Assembly (NCBI RefSeq): GCF_023744375.2
Contig: NZ_CP146284.1
Coordinates: forward strand, 744,001-808,000
Reading direction: 5' to 3'
Length of the DNA stretch: 64,000 nt
Source: Parabacteroides sp. AD58
Lineage (GTDB): Bacteria > Bacteroidota > Bacteroidia > Bacteroidales > Tannerellaceae
Shown: piece after piece, positions 16,448 through 25,082 of the stretch
Layout: each line of letters starts with the position of its first letter
Numbering within the stretch: position 1 is the stretch's first letter
Made by a program: the position numbers and the translations under genes
Notes under the pieces: model-generated
What the model was told of the DNA's origin: nothing
Seen by the model: the letters and a program-made list of their open reading frames with translations, nothing else
Databases searched by the model: none

Positions 16448-17797
16448 TTAATTCATTTCTTTATACAGCAAGTTCAAGCCGTTTCTAACGATCTGCTGTA
16501 ATTCAATCTTTGATGTGTCAACGAACTCGCACAAAGCAAAATCTTCCGGAGCTACTTCATAAATACCCAGATTCTCCATCTTGTCGATATCGAATGTAAT
16601 GATAGCCTTCAGCAAATATTCCGGCATGATGTCCATCGGGAATACTTTATCGTATTCGTTTGACATGATCATAGCACGTTTTCCACCTTTGATACGTGCA
16701 TCCAACACATATTCTTTATTCTTTCCTCCTGTCAGCCAAGTGAAATATGAATGGCTTGTACTGTATTTACCAAAGCCAGGAGTTCCCCAACCTAAGAATT
16801 CATGTACTTCATCTCCTTCCGGGATAACGGTAACCTGACAATCGTATGCGCCTAAATAGCTATCCATAGCCACTTTAGTTCCTGTCAGTACATTTCCACT
16901 AATCAGACGAAGATGTTCACCTGTCTTAACTTTACCGCCTAAAATGCTTTCAATTGTACAACCAGCGATTACCTTAACATAACCTTGCTGAGTTGTTTCT
17001 GAACCTGTAACAGCAACCAGGCGTGTAAAATCTGCAACTCCCTTATTGAAAAGACGTCCCATCAAGATAACGTCTGTTGCATTAACGGTCCAAACCACTT
17101 CTCCCTTATTAACCGGTTTGATATGGTTGATCTGTACACCCACATTCCCTGCAGGATGCGGTCCTTCAAATTCAACTGTTTCAACACCTGTTACTTTAAC
17201 GGAAGAACCTTTCTTCACGCCTACATAAACTTTACCGTTCGTCAGTTTTGCCAAAGCAGTAAGACCTGCCTGTAAATCTGCCTCCTGGCCTTTTACCAGG
17301 AAATCAAAGTTAGGAGCTAATGGAGCAGAATTGAACGCTGTAACGAAGATATCACGTGGAGAATCACTCGGAGAGGCAACGATATCATATGGACGTTGTT
17401 TGATAAACGGCCACATACCTCCATTCAAAAGTGTTTCCTTCACCTCTTCTGCTTTCAGAGATGCCACATTCTTCTTGCCGAAATCCTCGTACTCAATCTG
17501 AGCGTCTGGTGTTACTACAATGCTTAACACTTTACGCTTCTCACCACGGTTTACGGCAGCAACTTCACCACTCACTGGTGAAACGAACTTGATTTCGGGG
17601 CGGTTCTTGTCAACCATTAATGCAGAACCAGCTTTGACTTTATCACCCGGGCGCACTACAACCTTCGGAAGGATGCCAGTATAATAATCTGGAACGATTG
17701 CATAAGATGCACTCTTTCCAGCATTTAGCATTGTTTCCGGAGCTTTGCCCTTCAGATTAATGTCTAAACCCTTTTTAATCGTAATCACATTTGCCAT
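16448..17797 (-). CDS. nqrA: Na+-translocating NADH:quinone reductase subunit A
   Basis: A 449-residue soluble subunit on the cytoplasmic side, implicated in quinone binding. The N-terminus (ITIKKGLDINLKG) and the barrel-sandwich segment VVVRPGDKVKAGSALMVDK with SPVSGEVAAVNRG are typical of NqrA/RnfC. I place the start at 17797, since the twelve upstream codons are not part of the family and the ATG there gives MANVITIKKG. First gene of the nqr operon. Confidence 0.97.
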   Translation of the reverse strand: MANVITIKKGLDINLKGKAPETMLNAGKSASYAIVPDYYTGILPKVVVRPGDKVKAGSALMVDKNRPEIKFVSPVSGEVAAVNRGEKRKVLSIVVTPDAQIEYEDFGKKNVASLKAEEVKETLLNGGMWPFIKQRPYDIVASPSDSPRDIFVTAFNSAPLAPNFDFLVKGQEADLQAGLTALAKLTNGKVYVGVKKGSSVKVTGVETVEFEGPHPAGNVGVQINHIKPVNKGEVVWTVNATDVILMGRLFNKGVADFTRLVAVTGSETTQQGYVKVIAGCTIESILGGKVKTGEHLRLISGNVLTGTKVAMDSYLGAYDCQVTVIPEGDEVHEFLGWGTPGFGKYSTSHSYFTWLTGGKNKEYVLDARIKGGKRAMIMSNEYDKVFPMDIMPEYLLKAIITFDIDKMENLGIYEVAPEDFALCEFVDTSKIELQQIVRNGLNLLYKEMN

Positions 17798-17830
17798 GAT
17801 ATAACTAAAATTGTTTAATGTAATTTTCTG

Positions 17831-17838
17831 CAAAAGTA
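17831..17838 (-). promoter_or_regulatory. Probable -7 box of the nqr promoter
   Basis: On the minus strand TACTTTTG matches TAnnTTTG and would start RNA about 28 nt before nqrA. No clear -33 box is seen. Confidence 0.5.
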
Positions 17839-17911
17839 ACTATTTTTTCAAGTTTTTCAGTAGTTATTTATGATTTATTACTGAAAAAATTCTGTAATAA
17901 AAATAGATTTC

Positions 17912-18403
17912 TCATGATGAATGATTTATTTCACCGTTCTCTACTTCGCATGAGTCGAAGAACATCTCCTGACGTGCTTTTTCTTTCGAGAAAGTAAAAT
18001 AAGTGCAGGTCGCTTCTGTGCATAATTCTTTTGCCGAATTATACAGTGCGGCCTTGACATAGACAATATTGCGTTTTTGTTCTACAATAGAAGCTCTGAT
18101 TTCAACGAATTCATCGTTGGTCGAAATGGATTTGCGGTATCTTGTTTCCATCTTGGATGTAACGCCGGTTGTCTGCAGCTTACGAAAAATAGTCCACCCG
18201 CATATTTCATCCAGCAAAACAGCCTGAATGCCTCCATGAAGTGTATTCAGCCAGCCTTGATATTCAGGTCCTGGTTTCCAGTAGCTGACGATTTCATCAC
18301 CGTCTTCATAAAATTCCATTTTTACTCCTACCGGATTGTCTGGAGAACATCCGAAACAATTATAACCATTCAAGCCTTTCCATGGATTGATTATTTTCTT
18401 CAT
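17912..18403 (-). CDS. PaaI/hotdog-fold acyl-CoA thioesterase family protein
   Basis: A 163-residue hotdog-fold protein. The central motif NTLHGGIQAVLLDEICGW is the hallmark of PaaI-type thioesterases (HGG loop, then an acidic residue in the long helix). The beta strands TRYRKSISTNDEFVEIRASI and IVYVKAALYN follow, and a Cys-rich N-terminus (NCFGCSPDNPVG) is common in this subgroup. The acyl substrate cannot be named. The ATG at 18403 is preferred; one two codons upstream is possible. It lies between the nqr and his units, all on the minus strand. Confidence 0.85.
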   Translation of the reverse strand: MKKIINPWKGLNGYNCFGCSPDNPVGVKMEFYEDGDEIVSYWKPGPEYQGWLNTLHGGIQAVLLDEICGWTIFRKLQTTGVTSKMETRYRKSISTNDEFVEIRASIVEQKRNIVYVKAALYNSAKELCTEATCTYFTFSKEKARQEMFFDSCEVENGEINHSS

Positions 18404-18540
18404 AAACACTCGTTTTTGGCTTCATCTGAATTTTAGTGTAAAAATAATAACTTTTTTGATGCTACTAACTATGCCAGCGCATTTTTAACGCAAAATGAGA
18501 ATAAAAAATCAACGACATTTGGTTTTGGCAAGGCATATAT

Positions 18541-18609
18541 TTAAAACTCACGAGAATCAGAAATGAAACTCGTGAGTTTTAAGACCGATTCCAACGAGAA
18601 ACGGAATCG
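18541..18609. repeat. CGAGAATC-family hairpin, copy 3
   Basis: A perfect 14-bp stem (18541-18554 with 18569-18582) contains CACGAG/CTCGTG and encloses AATCAGAAATGAAA. It is followed by a second small inverted repeat, GATTCC with GGAATC (18587-18606 region), around AACGAGAAAC. It lies after the last gene of the his operon and may terminate it. Confidence 0.6.
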
Positions 18610-18644
18610 TCAATGATAGCTTATGATCTGTCGATCAATCACCA

Positions 18645-19043
18645 TTAAAACTTCTTGAATATATATTTTTTTCCTTCACTCGATAATATCAGTTGCTTAT
18701 GAGTGACTTTTTCCACACAGAAATTCCGAGTTGCTTCTTGCCAATCTGTATAGGGCAAGAATTCACCTACCGGATGTGGATCTGATAATAACTGCAATTT
18801 CAGCTGATCGCCTTCGTAAAAGTTATAGCCATACGAATAACGGTAACGGTCGGAACTCCGGTCGTAAATCTGATATTGGAACAAGGTTGTCTGGAAATTA
18901 TACCAAACTGTATCTACAGCAGATATCTCACCGCCGCATTCTATCTGATTCAGCTGCCACTTTCCTTCCAAATCAGTCGACATCGTATCACAGGCACTTA
19001 GCGCTATTAAAACACTTGCCGCTATTATCAATCTTTTCTTCAT
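18645..19043 (-). CDS. Small lipoprotein, lipocalin-like
   Basis: A 132-residue predicted lipoprotein. The signal peptide ends in the lipobox ALSA-C18. The mature part begins DTMSTDLEGKWQLNQIE, typical of small lipocalin-like beta-barrel proteins of Bacteroidales (a Gly-x-Trp near the start and alternating beta strands, ending in ILSSEGKKYIFKKF). It starts 5 bp after hisB and so is probably co-transcribed with the his operon, though no link to histidine synthesis is evident. Ligand unknown. Confidence 0.75.
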   Translation of the reverse strand: MKKRLIIAASVLIALSACDTMSTDLEGKWQLNQIECGGEISAVDTVWYNFQTTLFQYQIYDRSSDRYRYSYGYNFYEGDQLKLQLLSDPHPVGEFLPYTDWQEATRNFCVEKVTHKQLILSSEGKKYIFKKF

Positions 19044-19048
19044 ATAAA

Positions 19049-20179
19049 TTATATAACTCCTTTTGTACTAGGCAAATTATAATGATAGATATCTCTCCGA
19101 ACTGCCATCTTGATAGATCGGGCCAATGCTTTGAAAATCCCTTCTATCTTATGATGTTCGTTTGTTCCTTCTGCCTTGATGTTCAAATTCATACGTGCTG
19201 CATCACTCAAACTCTTAAAGAAATGCAGGAACATTTCGGTTGGCATATCTCCTATTTTTTCCCGATGAAATTCAGCATCCCACACCAGCCACGGACGGCC
19301 GCCGAAATCCAAAGCGACACTACATAAACAATCATCCATCGGCAATGTATAACCATAACGCTCAATACCCCGCTTGTCTCCAAGCGCTTTTGATAAAGCC
19401 TCTCCCAATGCGATGGCAGTATCTTCAATGGTATGATGTTCATCTACGTTTAAGTCGCCTTTCACCTGGATTGTCAGATCCATCCCGGAATGCTTTCCTA
19501 TCTGATCAAGCATATGATCGAAAAAGCCTAAACCCGTTGAAACCGATGTTTTTCCCTTTCCATCGAGGTTCAAAGATACAAAAATATCCGTTTCTTTTGT
19601 TACCCGCTTGACTTCAGCACATCTTTCCCCCGCGAAAAGGAACTCGGCAATCCGGTCCCAATCACTTGTAATCAGCACGGGTTGAATATCTTGATGTGCA
19701 GCTAGAATATCTTCGGTGGAATCGTCATTTTCGTGCAGCCAGATACCTTTTGCTCCCAAATTACGGGCTAATTCCATATCTGTCAGCCGGTCACCGATCA
19801 CAAAACTATTTGCCAGATCATATTCGCCCGACAAATATTTTCCCAGCATACCAGTCCGCGGTTTCCGGTTAGGAGAATTATCTTCCGGAAAGGAACGATC
19901 AATCAGAATATCATCAAAAATCACGCCTTCACCGGCCAGTGTTTTCAGCATCAAATTATGTACCGGCCAAAATGTGTCTTCCGGGAAAGATGAAGTTCCC
20001 AATCCGTCCTGGTTGGTTACCATTACAAACTCAAAATCCAGCTGTTTCCGGATGAAGAACAAATTCCGCATCACTTTGGGATAAAATTCCAGCTTTTCGA
20101 AACTATCCAGCTGGTAATCGATAGGTGGTTCGATTACTAATGTTCCGTCCCGATCGATAAAAAGAGCTCTTTTCTTCAT
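19049..20179 (-). CDS. hisB: Histidinol-phosphatase / imidazoleglycerol-phosphate dehydratase
   Basis: A 376-residue bifunctional enzyme for two steps of histidine synthesis. The N-terminal HAD phosphatase (residues about 1-165) has FIDRDGTLV with the nucleophile Asp and [16 protein letters not shown]. The C-terminal dehydratase (from about 180) has [17 protein letters not shown], the metal motif [17 protein letters not shown] and the second metal motif TNEHHKIEG. The zinc-binding Cys loop of E. coli HisB-N is absent: where E. coli has CPHLPADECDC, this protein has [14 protein letters not shown]. The gene starts 1 bp after hisC. Confidence 0.97.
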   Translation of the reverse strand: MKKRALFIDRDGTLVIEPPIDYQLDSFEKLEFYPKVMRNLFFIRKQLDFEFVMVTNQDGLGTSSFPEDTFWPVHNLMLKTLAGEGVIFDDILIDRSFPEDNSPNRKPRTGMLGKYLSGEYDLANSFVIGDRLTDMELARNLGAKGIWLHENDDSTEDILAAHQDIQPVLITSDWDRIAEFLFAGERCAEVKRVTKETDIFVSLNLDGKGKTSVSTGLGFFDHMLDQIGKHSGMDLTIQVKGDLNVDEHHTIEDTAIALGEALSKALGDKRGIERYGYTLPMDDCLCSVALDFGGRPWLVWDAEFHREKIGDMPTEMFLHFFKSLSDAARMNLNIKAEGTNEHHKIEGIFKALARSIKMAVRRDIYHYNLPSTKGVI

Positions 20180-20180
20180 A

Positions 20181-21227
20181 TCACATGGTTTTTAGGGCAT
20201 TCAACAAAGCTGTATTTTCCTCTTCCGTACCAACCGTTATACGAAGGCAACCCGCACACAGCACAACTTTATTCCGATTCCGGACAATAATTCCTTGATC
20301 AACCAATTTCTGATAAACGGTATCGGCATCGCCTACATCTACCAGGATAAAGTTTGCATCTGTCGGATAAATTTTTCTGACGCACGGTATTGCCGTTAAC
20401 TCTTGCTGCAAACGTGTCCGCTCAGAAAGAATCAAAGTCAGCTGTGACTTCATGGTTTCCTGATTGTTCAGGATTTCCAGAGCTTTCTCCTGCGTCAGCT
20501 GATTGACATTATACGGATATTTGATTTTATTCAATACCGAAATAATTTCGGGAGAAGCAAAGGCCATTCCTAAACGGATTCCAGCAGCTCCCCACGCCTT
20601 TGATAAAGTCTGAAACACAACCAGATTGGGGTACTTACTTAAATCTTTAGTATAAGAAGGTAAAGATGAGAAATCTATATAGGCTTCATCAACGACAACA
20701 ATGCCTTTGAAGGTATCAAGTATCTGATAAATATCTTTTCGATTCAGACTGTTTCCTGTCGGATTATTGGGAGAGCACAGGTAAATCGCTTTCACCGTAT
20801 CATCAATCTGCGAGAGAAAAGCAGGCATGTCAATCTGAAAATCGGATGTTAATTTTACTTTTCTACAAGTCACATTGTTGATTTCCGCCGCAACCTGATA
20901 CATACCGTAAGTCGGATCAACCGTCAGCATGCACTCTTTTCCCGGTTCACAAAATGCACGTAAGATCAAATCAATCGGCTCATCACTTCCGTTTCCCAAC
21001 AAGATACATTCTTTGGGTACTCCTTTTATTTCTGCCACTTTTTCCTTCAACCGCCATTGCATCGGATCCGGATACCGGTTATACGGAGCATTATACGGAT
21101 TTTCATTGGCATCCAAAAAGACAGATGCTGTTCCATGAAATTCATCGCGCGCAGATGAATAAGGTTGCATTGCCCGGATATTCGGACGAACCCAGGCATT
21201 TACGTCGAATGTTTTATTTGTACTCAT
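20181..21227 (-). CDS. hisC: Histidinol-phosphate aminotransferase
   Basis: A 348-residue PLP-dependent class I/II aminotransferase that converts imidazole acetol phosphate to histidinol phosphate. Motifs seen are the substrate/cofactor region [32 protein letters not shown] and the Schiff-base lysine segment [14 protein letters not shown]. The conserved N-terminal [15 protein letters not shown] fits HisC rather than other aminotransferases. The ATG overlaps the hisD stop by 4 bp. Confidence 0.97.
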   Translation of the reverse strand: MSTNKTFDVNAWVRPNIRAMQPYSSARDEFHGTASVFLDANENPYNAPYNRYPDPMQWRLKEKVAEIKGVPKECILLGNGSDEPIDLILRAFCEPGKECMLTVDPTYGMYQVAAEINNVTCRKVKLTSDFQIDMPAFLSQIDDTVKAIYLCSPNNPTGNSLNRKDIYQILDTFKGIVVVDEAYIDFSSLPSYTKDLSKYPNLVVFQTLSKAWGAAGIRLGMAFASPEIISVLNKIKYPYNVNQLTQEKALEILNNQETMKSQLTLILSERTRLQQELTAIPCVRKIYPTDANFILVDVGDADTVYQKLVDQGIIVRNRNKVVLCAGCLRITVGTEEENTALLNALKTM

Positions 21228-22504
21228 AAGGCATTCAATCTAACGGTTACTGCATTACGGTGAGCTTCCAGTTCTTCATTAGCTGCCATTGTACGGATCG
21301 TATCTCCTAACTGGCGGATTCCGTCGGCACTGATTTCCTGGAATGTCATCTTCTTGATAAAACTATCCAGATTAACACCACTATAGGCATGGGCATATCC
21401 ATTGGTCGGCAGTGTGTGATTCGTACCCGATGCATAATCGCCTGCGCTTTCCGGCGTATAAGGTCCCATGAATACACTTCCGGCATTCCGGATCTTTTCA
21501 GCGATTTCACCGTAATTCTTTGTCTGGATAATCAAATGTTCAGGAGCATAATAGTTGGTGAAGTCGATCACTTCCTGCGTATTCTTCAGCACAATGATAC
21601 GGCTGTGAGCCAAAGCCTTCTCGGTGATTTCCAGACGAGGCAGGCGTTTCAGCTGTTCTTCGATCGCTCTTACTACAGGTTCTACAATCGCTTCGGAAGT
21701 TGTAACCAGTATGGCCTGACTGTCAATGCCGTGTTCTGCCTGCGACAGAAAATCGGCTGCTATAAAGTCAGGATTTGCGAATTCATCGGCAATCACTTCT
21801 ACTTCTGAAGGTCCGGCCGGCATATCTATCGCGACATCCTTCAGACTCACCCATTGCTTGGCTGCCGTCACATATTGATTACCGGGACCAAATATCTTAT
21901 AAACCTTCGGTATAGATTCCGTTCCATATGCCATGGCAGCAATGGCCTGACTACCTCCGACTTTACAAATCTTGTTTACGCCGGCGACTTTCGCAGCAAA
22001 CAGAATGGCCGGATGTATCTTTCCTGTTTTAGCAGGCGGTGTACACAAGACGATTTCCTTACAGCCTGCAATCTGAGCCGGAACTGCCAGCATCAGCACG
22101 GTTGAGAACAATGGAGCCGTTCCGCCAGGAATATATAAACCAACCTTTTCGATTGGAACGGCTTTCTGCCAGCAGACAACTCCCGGAGCTGTCTGAATCT
22201 TTTTCCCTTCAAAACGCTGGGAAGCGTGGAAGGTTTCGATATTCTTTTTCGCCGTCCGGATAGCTTTTTTCAAGTCATCAGAAACCAGGCTTTCCGCTTC
22301 GGCTATTTCTTCTTCTGATACCAAGAGGTCGGTCAAATCGACTTTATCGAATTGCTTTTCATATTTACGGATAGCTGCATCACTATTTAGGCGGACATCA
22401 TCCAGCACCTGACGAACAGTGTCGAACAACGTACTGACATCCATCGTCGCACGTTTGGAAATGTTTTTCCAGTCGGTGTATTCAGGGTATTTAATTATTT
22501 CCAT
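21224..22504 (-). CDS. hisD: Histidinol dehydrogenase
   Basis: A 426-residue zinc enzyme that oxidises histidinol to histidine in two NAD-dependent steps. Motifs include the substrate region YIPGGTAPLFSTVLMLAVPA, KIFGPGNQYVTAAKQ, DMPAGPSEVEVIAD, and the signature SQAEHG with Zn-ligand residues, plus YAPEHLII. I place the start at 22504, 11 bp after the hisG stop. The 43-codon extension above it overlaps hisG and is unrelated to the family. Confidence 0.97.
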   Translation of the reverse strand: MEIIKYPEYTDWKNISKRATMDVSTLFDTVRQVLDDVRLNSDAAIRKYEKQFDKVDLTDLLVSEEEIAEAESLVSDDLKKAIRTAKKNIETFHASQRFEGKKIQTAPGVVCWQKAVPIEKVGLYIPGGTAPLFSTVLMLAVPAQIAGCKEIVLCTPPAKTGKIHPAILFAAKVAGVNKICKVGGSQAIAAMAYGTESIPKVYKIFGPGNQYVTAAKQWVSLKDVAIDMPAGPSEVEVIADEFANPDFIAADFLSQAEHGIDSQAILVTTSEAIVEPVVRAIEEQLKRLPRLEITEKALAHSRIIVLKNTQEVIDFTNYYAPEHLIIQTKNYGEIAEKIRNAGSVFMGPYTPESAGDYASGTNHTLPTNGYAHAYSGVNLDSFIKKMTFQEISADGIRQLGDTIRTMAANEELEAHRNAVTVRLNAL

Positions 22505-22515
22505 ATCTATACCTA

Positions 22516-23367
22516 TTATAATATCATTTTTTCTATCGGCAATACCAAAATACCTTCTGCTCCCAACGATTTCAGTTTTCCGATGATTTCCCAGAAATGC
22601 TTCTCGGCTATTACTGATTGAACTGAAACCCACTCACCATTTGCCAACGGTGTGACGGTCGGGCTTTTCATACCGGGCAAAACCTCGATGATTTCGTCTA
22701 ATTTATCTTTCGGAGCATTCAGAAGTACATACTTTTTCCCTTCAGCCATTTGGATAGCTTCAAAACGGAATAAAAGTTCATCAAGAATTTCCCGCTTTTC
22801 AGCACTCAAACCTTTTGTCCCGATCAACAAGGCTTCGCTAGGCATGACAACTTCTACTTCCTTCAGCTGGTTGCTGACTAATGTACTGCCGGAACTGACA
22901 ATGTCGAAGATAGCATCTGCCAATCCGATACCCGGAGCTATTTCTACCGAACCGGTAATCACGTGAGTATTGGCCTGAATGCCTTTCTCCTGCAAATAAG
23001 TCTTCAGGATTCCCGGATAGGAAGTCGCGATTGTCTTTCCGTTAAACCATTCAACACCATTATATTCTTCGTCCTTTGGGATAGCCAAAGAAAGACGGCA
23101 CTTACTGAATCCCAAGCGTTTGATCAGATTGGCTTCCGAACCTTTTTCTACATATTCGTTTTCACCGACAATACCGACATCGGCTGTTCCGTTAGCAACA
23201 GATTGTGGAATATCATCATCCCGGAGGAAAAGAACTTCTACCGGAAAATCCTTAGCAGAAAGAAGCAAGGTTCTTTTGGCCTTGTTCAGTTTGATACCGG
23301 CTTCTTCCAGAAGCATCATTGTCTCATCATACAAGCGTCCTTTCGACTGTACTGCAATTCGTAACAT
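22516..23367 (-). CDS. hisG: ATP phosphoribosyltransferase, long form
   Basis: A 283-residue first enzyme of histidine synthesis and the usual site of feedback inhibition. The catalytic part starts LRIAVQSKGRLYDETMMLLE and has DVGIVGENEYVEKG and the PRPP loop IFDIVSSGSTLVSNQLKEV. The extra C-terminal regulatory domain (about residues 205-283) marks the long HisG type, which does not need HisZ. It is the first structural gene after the attenuator. Confidence 0.97.
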   Translation of the reverse strand: MLRIAVQSKGRLYDETMMLLEEAGIKLNKAKRTLLLSAKDFPVEVLFLRDDDIPQSVANGTADVGIVGENEYVEKGSEANLIKRLGFSKCRLSLAIPKDEEYNGVEWFNGKTIATSYPGILKTYLQEKGIQANTHVITGSVEIAPGIGLADAIFDIVSSGSTLVSNQLKEVEVVMPSEALLIGTKGLSAEKREILDELLFRFEAIQMAEGKKYVLLNAPKDKLDEIIEVLPGMKSPTVTPLANGEWVSVQSVIAEKHFWEIIGKLKSLGAEGILVLPIEKMIL

Positions 23368-23411
23368 ACGTTTGATATTTTATTTATAGTTGTTATTGTC
23401 ATCTGTTGTAT

Positions 23412-23446
23412 AAAAGAAAAAGGCTTACCGAAATCCGGTAAGCCTT
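23412..23446 (-). terminator. his attenuator terminator
   Basis: On the minus strand a perfect 11-bp stem (23446-23436 with 23430-23420) with a 5-nt loop is followed by TTTCTTTT. It stands between the leader peptide and hisG. Its upstream arm can instead pair with the leader (23492-23484). Confidence 0.88.
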
Positions 23447-23477
23447 CGCTTTTATCTTCTCAAGTATTTACATACCA

Positions 23478-23546
23478 TCAGAACTCACCGAACTGTTGCC
23501 CGTTGTCGCTATAATGGTGATGATGATGTAAACTACCTGCAATCAT
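23478..23546 (-). CDS. hisL: his operon leader peptide
   Basis: A 22-residue reading frame in the RNA leader before hisG. It reads MIAGSL, then five consecutive His codons (CAT CAT CAT CAC CAT, residues 7-11), then YSDNGQQFGEF and TGA. A run of His codons just before a terminator and hisG is the classic sign of a histidine attenuator: slow translation at the His codons signals low charged tRNA-His. The ATG lies about 20 nt after the predicted RNA start. No Shine-Dalgarno is seen, as is usual in this phylum. Confidence 0.88.
   Translation of the reverse strand: MIAGSLHHHHHYSDNGQQFGEF
23484..23492 (-). promoter_or_regulatory. Antiterminator segment of the his attenuator
   Basis: The end of the leader frame, TTCGGTGAG (23492-23484), can pair over 9 bases (two G-U) with CTTACCGGA (23442-23434), the upstream arm of the terminator. 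The two pairings exclude each other. A ribosome stalled at the His codons leaves this segment free, while one reaching the stop codon covers it. This is my own pairing by eye. Confidence 0.65.
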
Positions 23547-23572
23547 TTTCAATTCATTTGTTATTACGCCTG

Positions 23573-23602
23573 CAAAGTTACAATAAATATTGAATCTGCA
23601 AA
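23573..23602 (-). promoter_or_regulatory. Promoter of the his operon
   Basis: On the minus strand a -33 box TTTG (23602-23599), an 18-bp spacer and a -7 box TAACTTTG (23580-23573) match the Bacteroidetes consensus. RNA would start near 23567, about 20 nt before the leader peptide. Confidence 0.75.
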
Positions 23603-23716
23603 TATTTCTTACAATTTTATTCTATAAATCGAGTAATAATAGCGTTTCACTGTTTCTTCGGTTATCTGGAAAGAGCCTTTTAGACTCATTCAGGCCCATA
23701 AAAGAAACATGCAGAT

Positions 23717-25078
23717 TTATTTCTTCGTATATTCCCGATAAAACTCGGCCACCGATTCGATTCCTTTGAAGAAATAATCAAGGCGGCAGCTCTCGTTGGG
23801 CGAATGAATGGCATTCTGCTCCAGACCGAATCCCATCAGAACAGTCTTGACACCCAGAACCTGTTCGAAGGTAGAAATAATTGGAATACTTCCGCCCCGA
23901 CGTACAGCCAAAGGTTTCTTCCCGAAAGCAATGCTTACAGCCTTCTCAGCTGCCCGGTAAGCCGGCATATCAATCGGACAAACATATCCTTCACCTCCAT
24001 GCTTCGGCATAACTTTCACTTTTACATAGTCGGGTGCTACCTTATTTATATAGTCCTCGAACAGTTTTGAAATCTTCTCATGCTGCTGATGCGGCACCAG
24101 ACGGCAGGAAACCTTGGCATAGGCTTTCGACGGAAGAACTGTCTTACTTCCTTCTTCGATATAACCGCCCCAGATTCCGCAGACATCGAACGAAGGCCGG
24201 CAGCTGTTCCGTTCCAGCGTCGAATATCCCTTTTCACCGAAGAGGGCATTTACACCAATTGCCTGTTTGTACTTGGTTTTATCGAACGGTACTTGAGCAA
24301 TCATATCCCGTTCTTTCTGCGATAATTCTTCTACATCATCATAAAAGCCCGGAATGGTAATACGACCGTCCGCACCGGTGATATCCGCAATCATCTTACA
24401 TAAGACATTGATCGGATTGGCTACCGCACCACCGAAATGACCGGAATGCAAATCACGGTTCGGCCCCGTTACTTCCAGTTCCCAATAGGCTAAACCTCTC
24501 AGACCGGTCGTCAACGAAGGTACTTCCGCACTTACCATGCTGGTATCCGAAACCAGGATGATATCCGATTTCAGGAGTTCCTTATGTTCCTGGCAGAAAG
24601 CTTCCAGACTGGGTGAACCGATTTCTTCCTCTCCTTCGAAGATAAACTTGACATTACAGTTCAGCAGACCTTCCTGTAAGGCTGTTTCGAATCCTTTCAC
24701 CTGCATCATGCTCTGCCCTTTGTCGTCGTCAGCGCCTCTTGCCCAAATACGGCCATCGTGGATTTCCGGTTCAAACGGATTGCTTTTCCATAAATCGAGG
24801 GGTTCGGCGGGCATTACATCGTAATGGGCATAAACCAATACCGTTGGAGCTGCCGGAGAAACCATCTTTTCAGCATAGACAATCGGATTTCCTGTCGTCG
24901 GCATTACGACCGCTTTATCCGCTCCCGACGACAGCAAGACTTCTGTCCACCGCCGGGCACAGGCTTCCATATCTGCCTTGTGTTCCTGTTTCACACTGAT
25001 TGACGGAATCCGGATTAAGGAAAATAATTCATCCAAGAACCGATCCTTATTGTTTTCTATATATGATTGAACCGACAT
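23717..25078 (-). CDS. M20-family dipeptidase
   Basis: A 453-residue metallopeptidase of the M20 family, predicted to cleave dipeptides with two zinc ions in the cytoplasm (no signal peptide). Visible signatures are the metal-binding YAHYDVMPAEP (His and Asp), ARGADDDKGQSMMQVKGFE (bridging Asp), the general-base pair in FEGEEEIGSPSLEAF, VSDTSM (Asp ligand), and the final His in NAIHSPNE. The dimerisation domain lies between residues about 200 and 365. It follows the flavin oxidoreductase gene by 4 bp. Confidence 0.92.
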   Translation of the reverse strand: MSVQSYIENNKDRFLDELFSLIRIPSISVKQEHKADMEACARRWTEVLLSSGADKAVVMPTTGNPIVYAEKMVSPAAPTVLVYAHYDVMPAEPLDLWKSNPFEPEIHDGRIWARGADDDKGQSMMQVKGFETALQEGLLNCNVKFIFEGEEEIGSPSLEAFCQEHKELLKSDIILVSDTSMVSAEVPSLTTGLRGLAYWELEVTGPNRDLHSGHFGGAVANPINVLCKMIADITGADGRITIPGFYDDVEELSQKERDMIAQVPFDKTKYKQAIGVNALFGEKGYSTLERNSCRPSFDVCGIWGGYIEEGSKTVLPSKAYAKVSCRLVPHQQHEKISKLFEDYINKVAPDYVKVKVMPKHGGEGYVCPIDMPAYRAAEKAVSIAFGKKPLAVRRGGSIPIISTFEQVLGVKTVLMGFGLEQNAIHSPNESCRLDYFFKGIESVAEFYREYTKK

Positions 25079-25082
25079 CGTA

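Noticed and set aside
18731..19611. Plus-strand frames across the lipoprotein gene and hisB
   Set aside because: They overlap real minus-strand genes in the opposite direction and have no domain or signal.
22505..22633. Longer hisD start
   Set aside because: The 43 extra codons overlap the end of hisG and do not match HisD; the ATG at 22504 gives a normal N-terminus.
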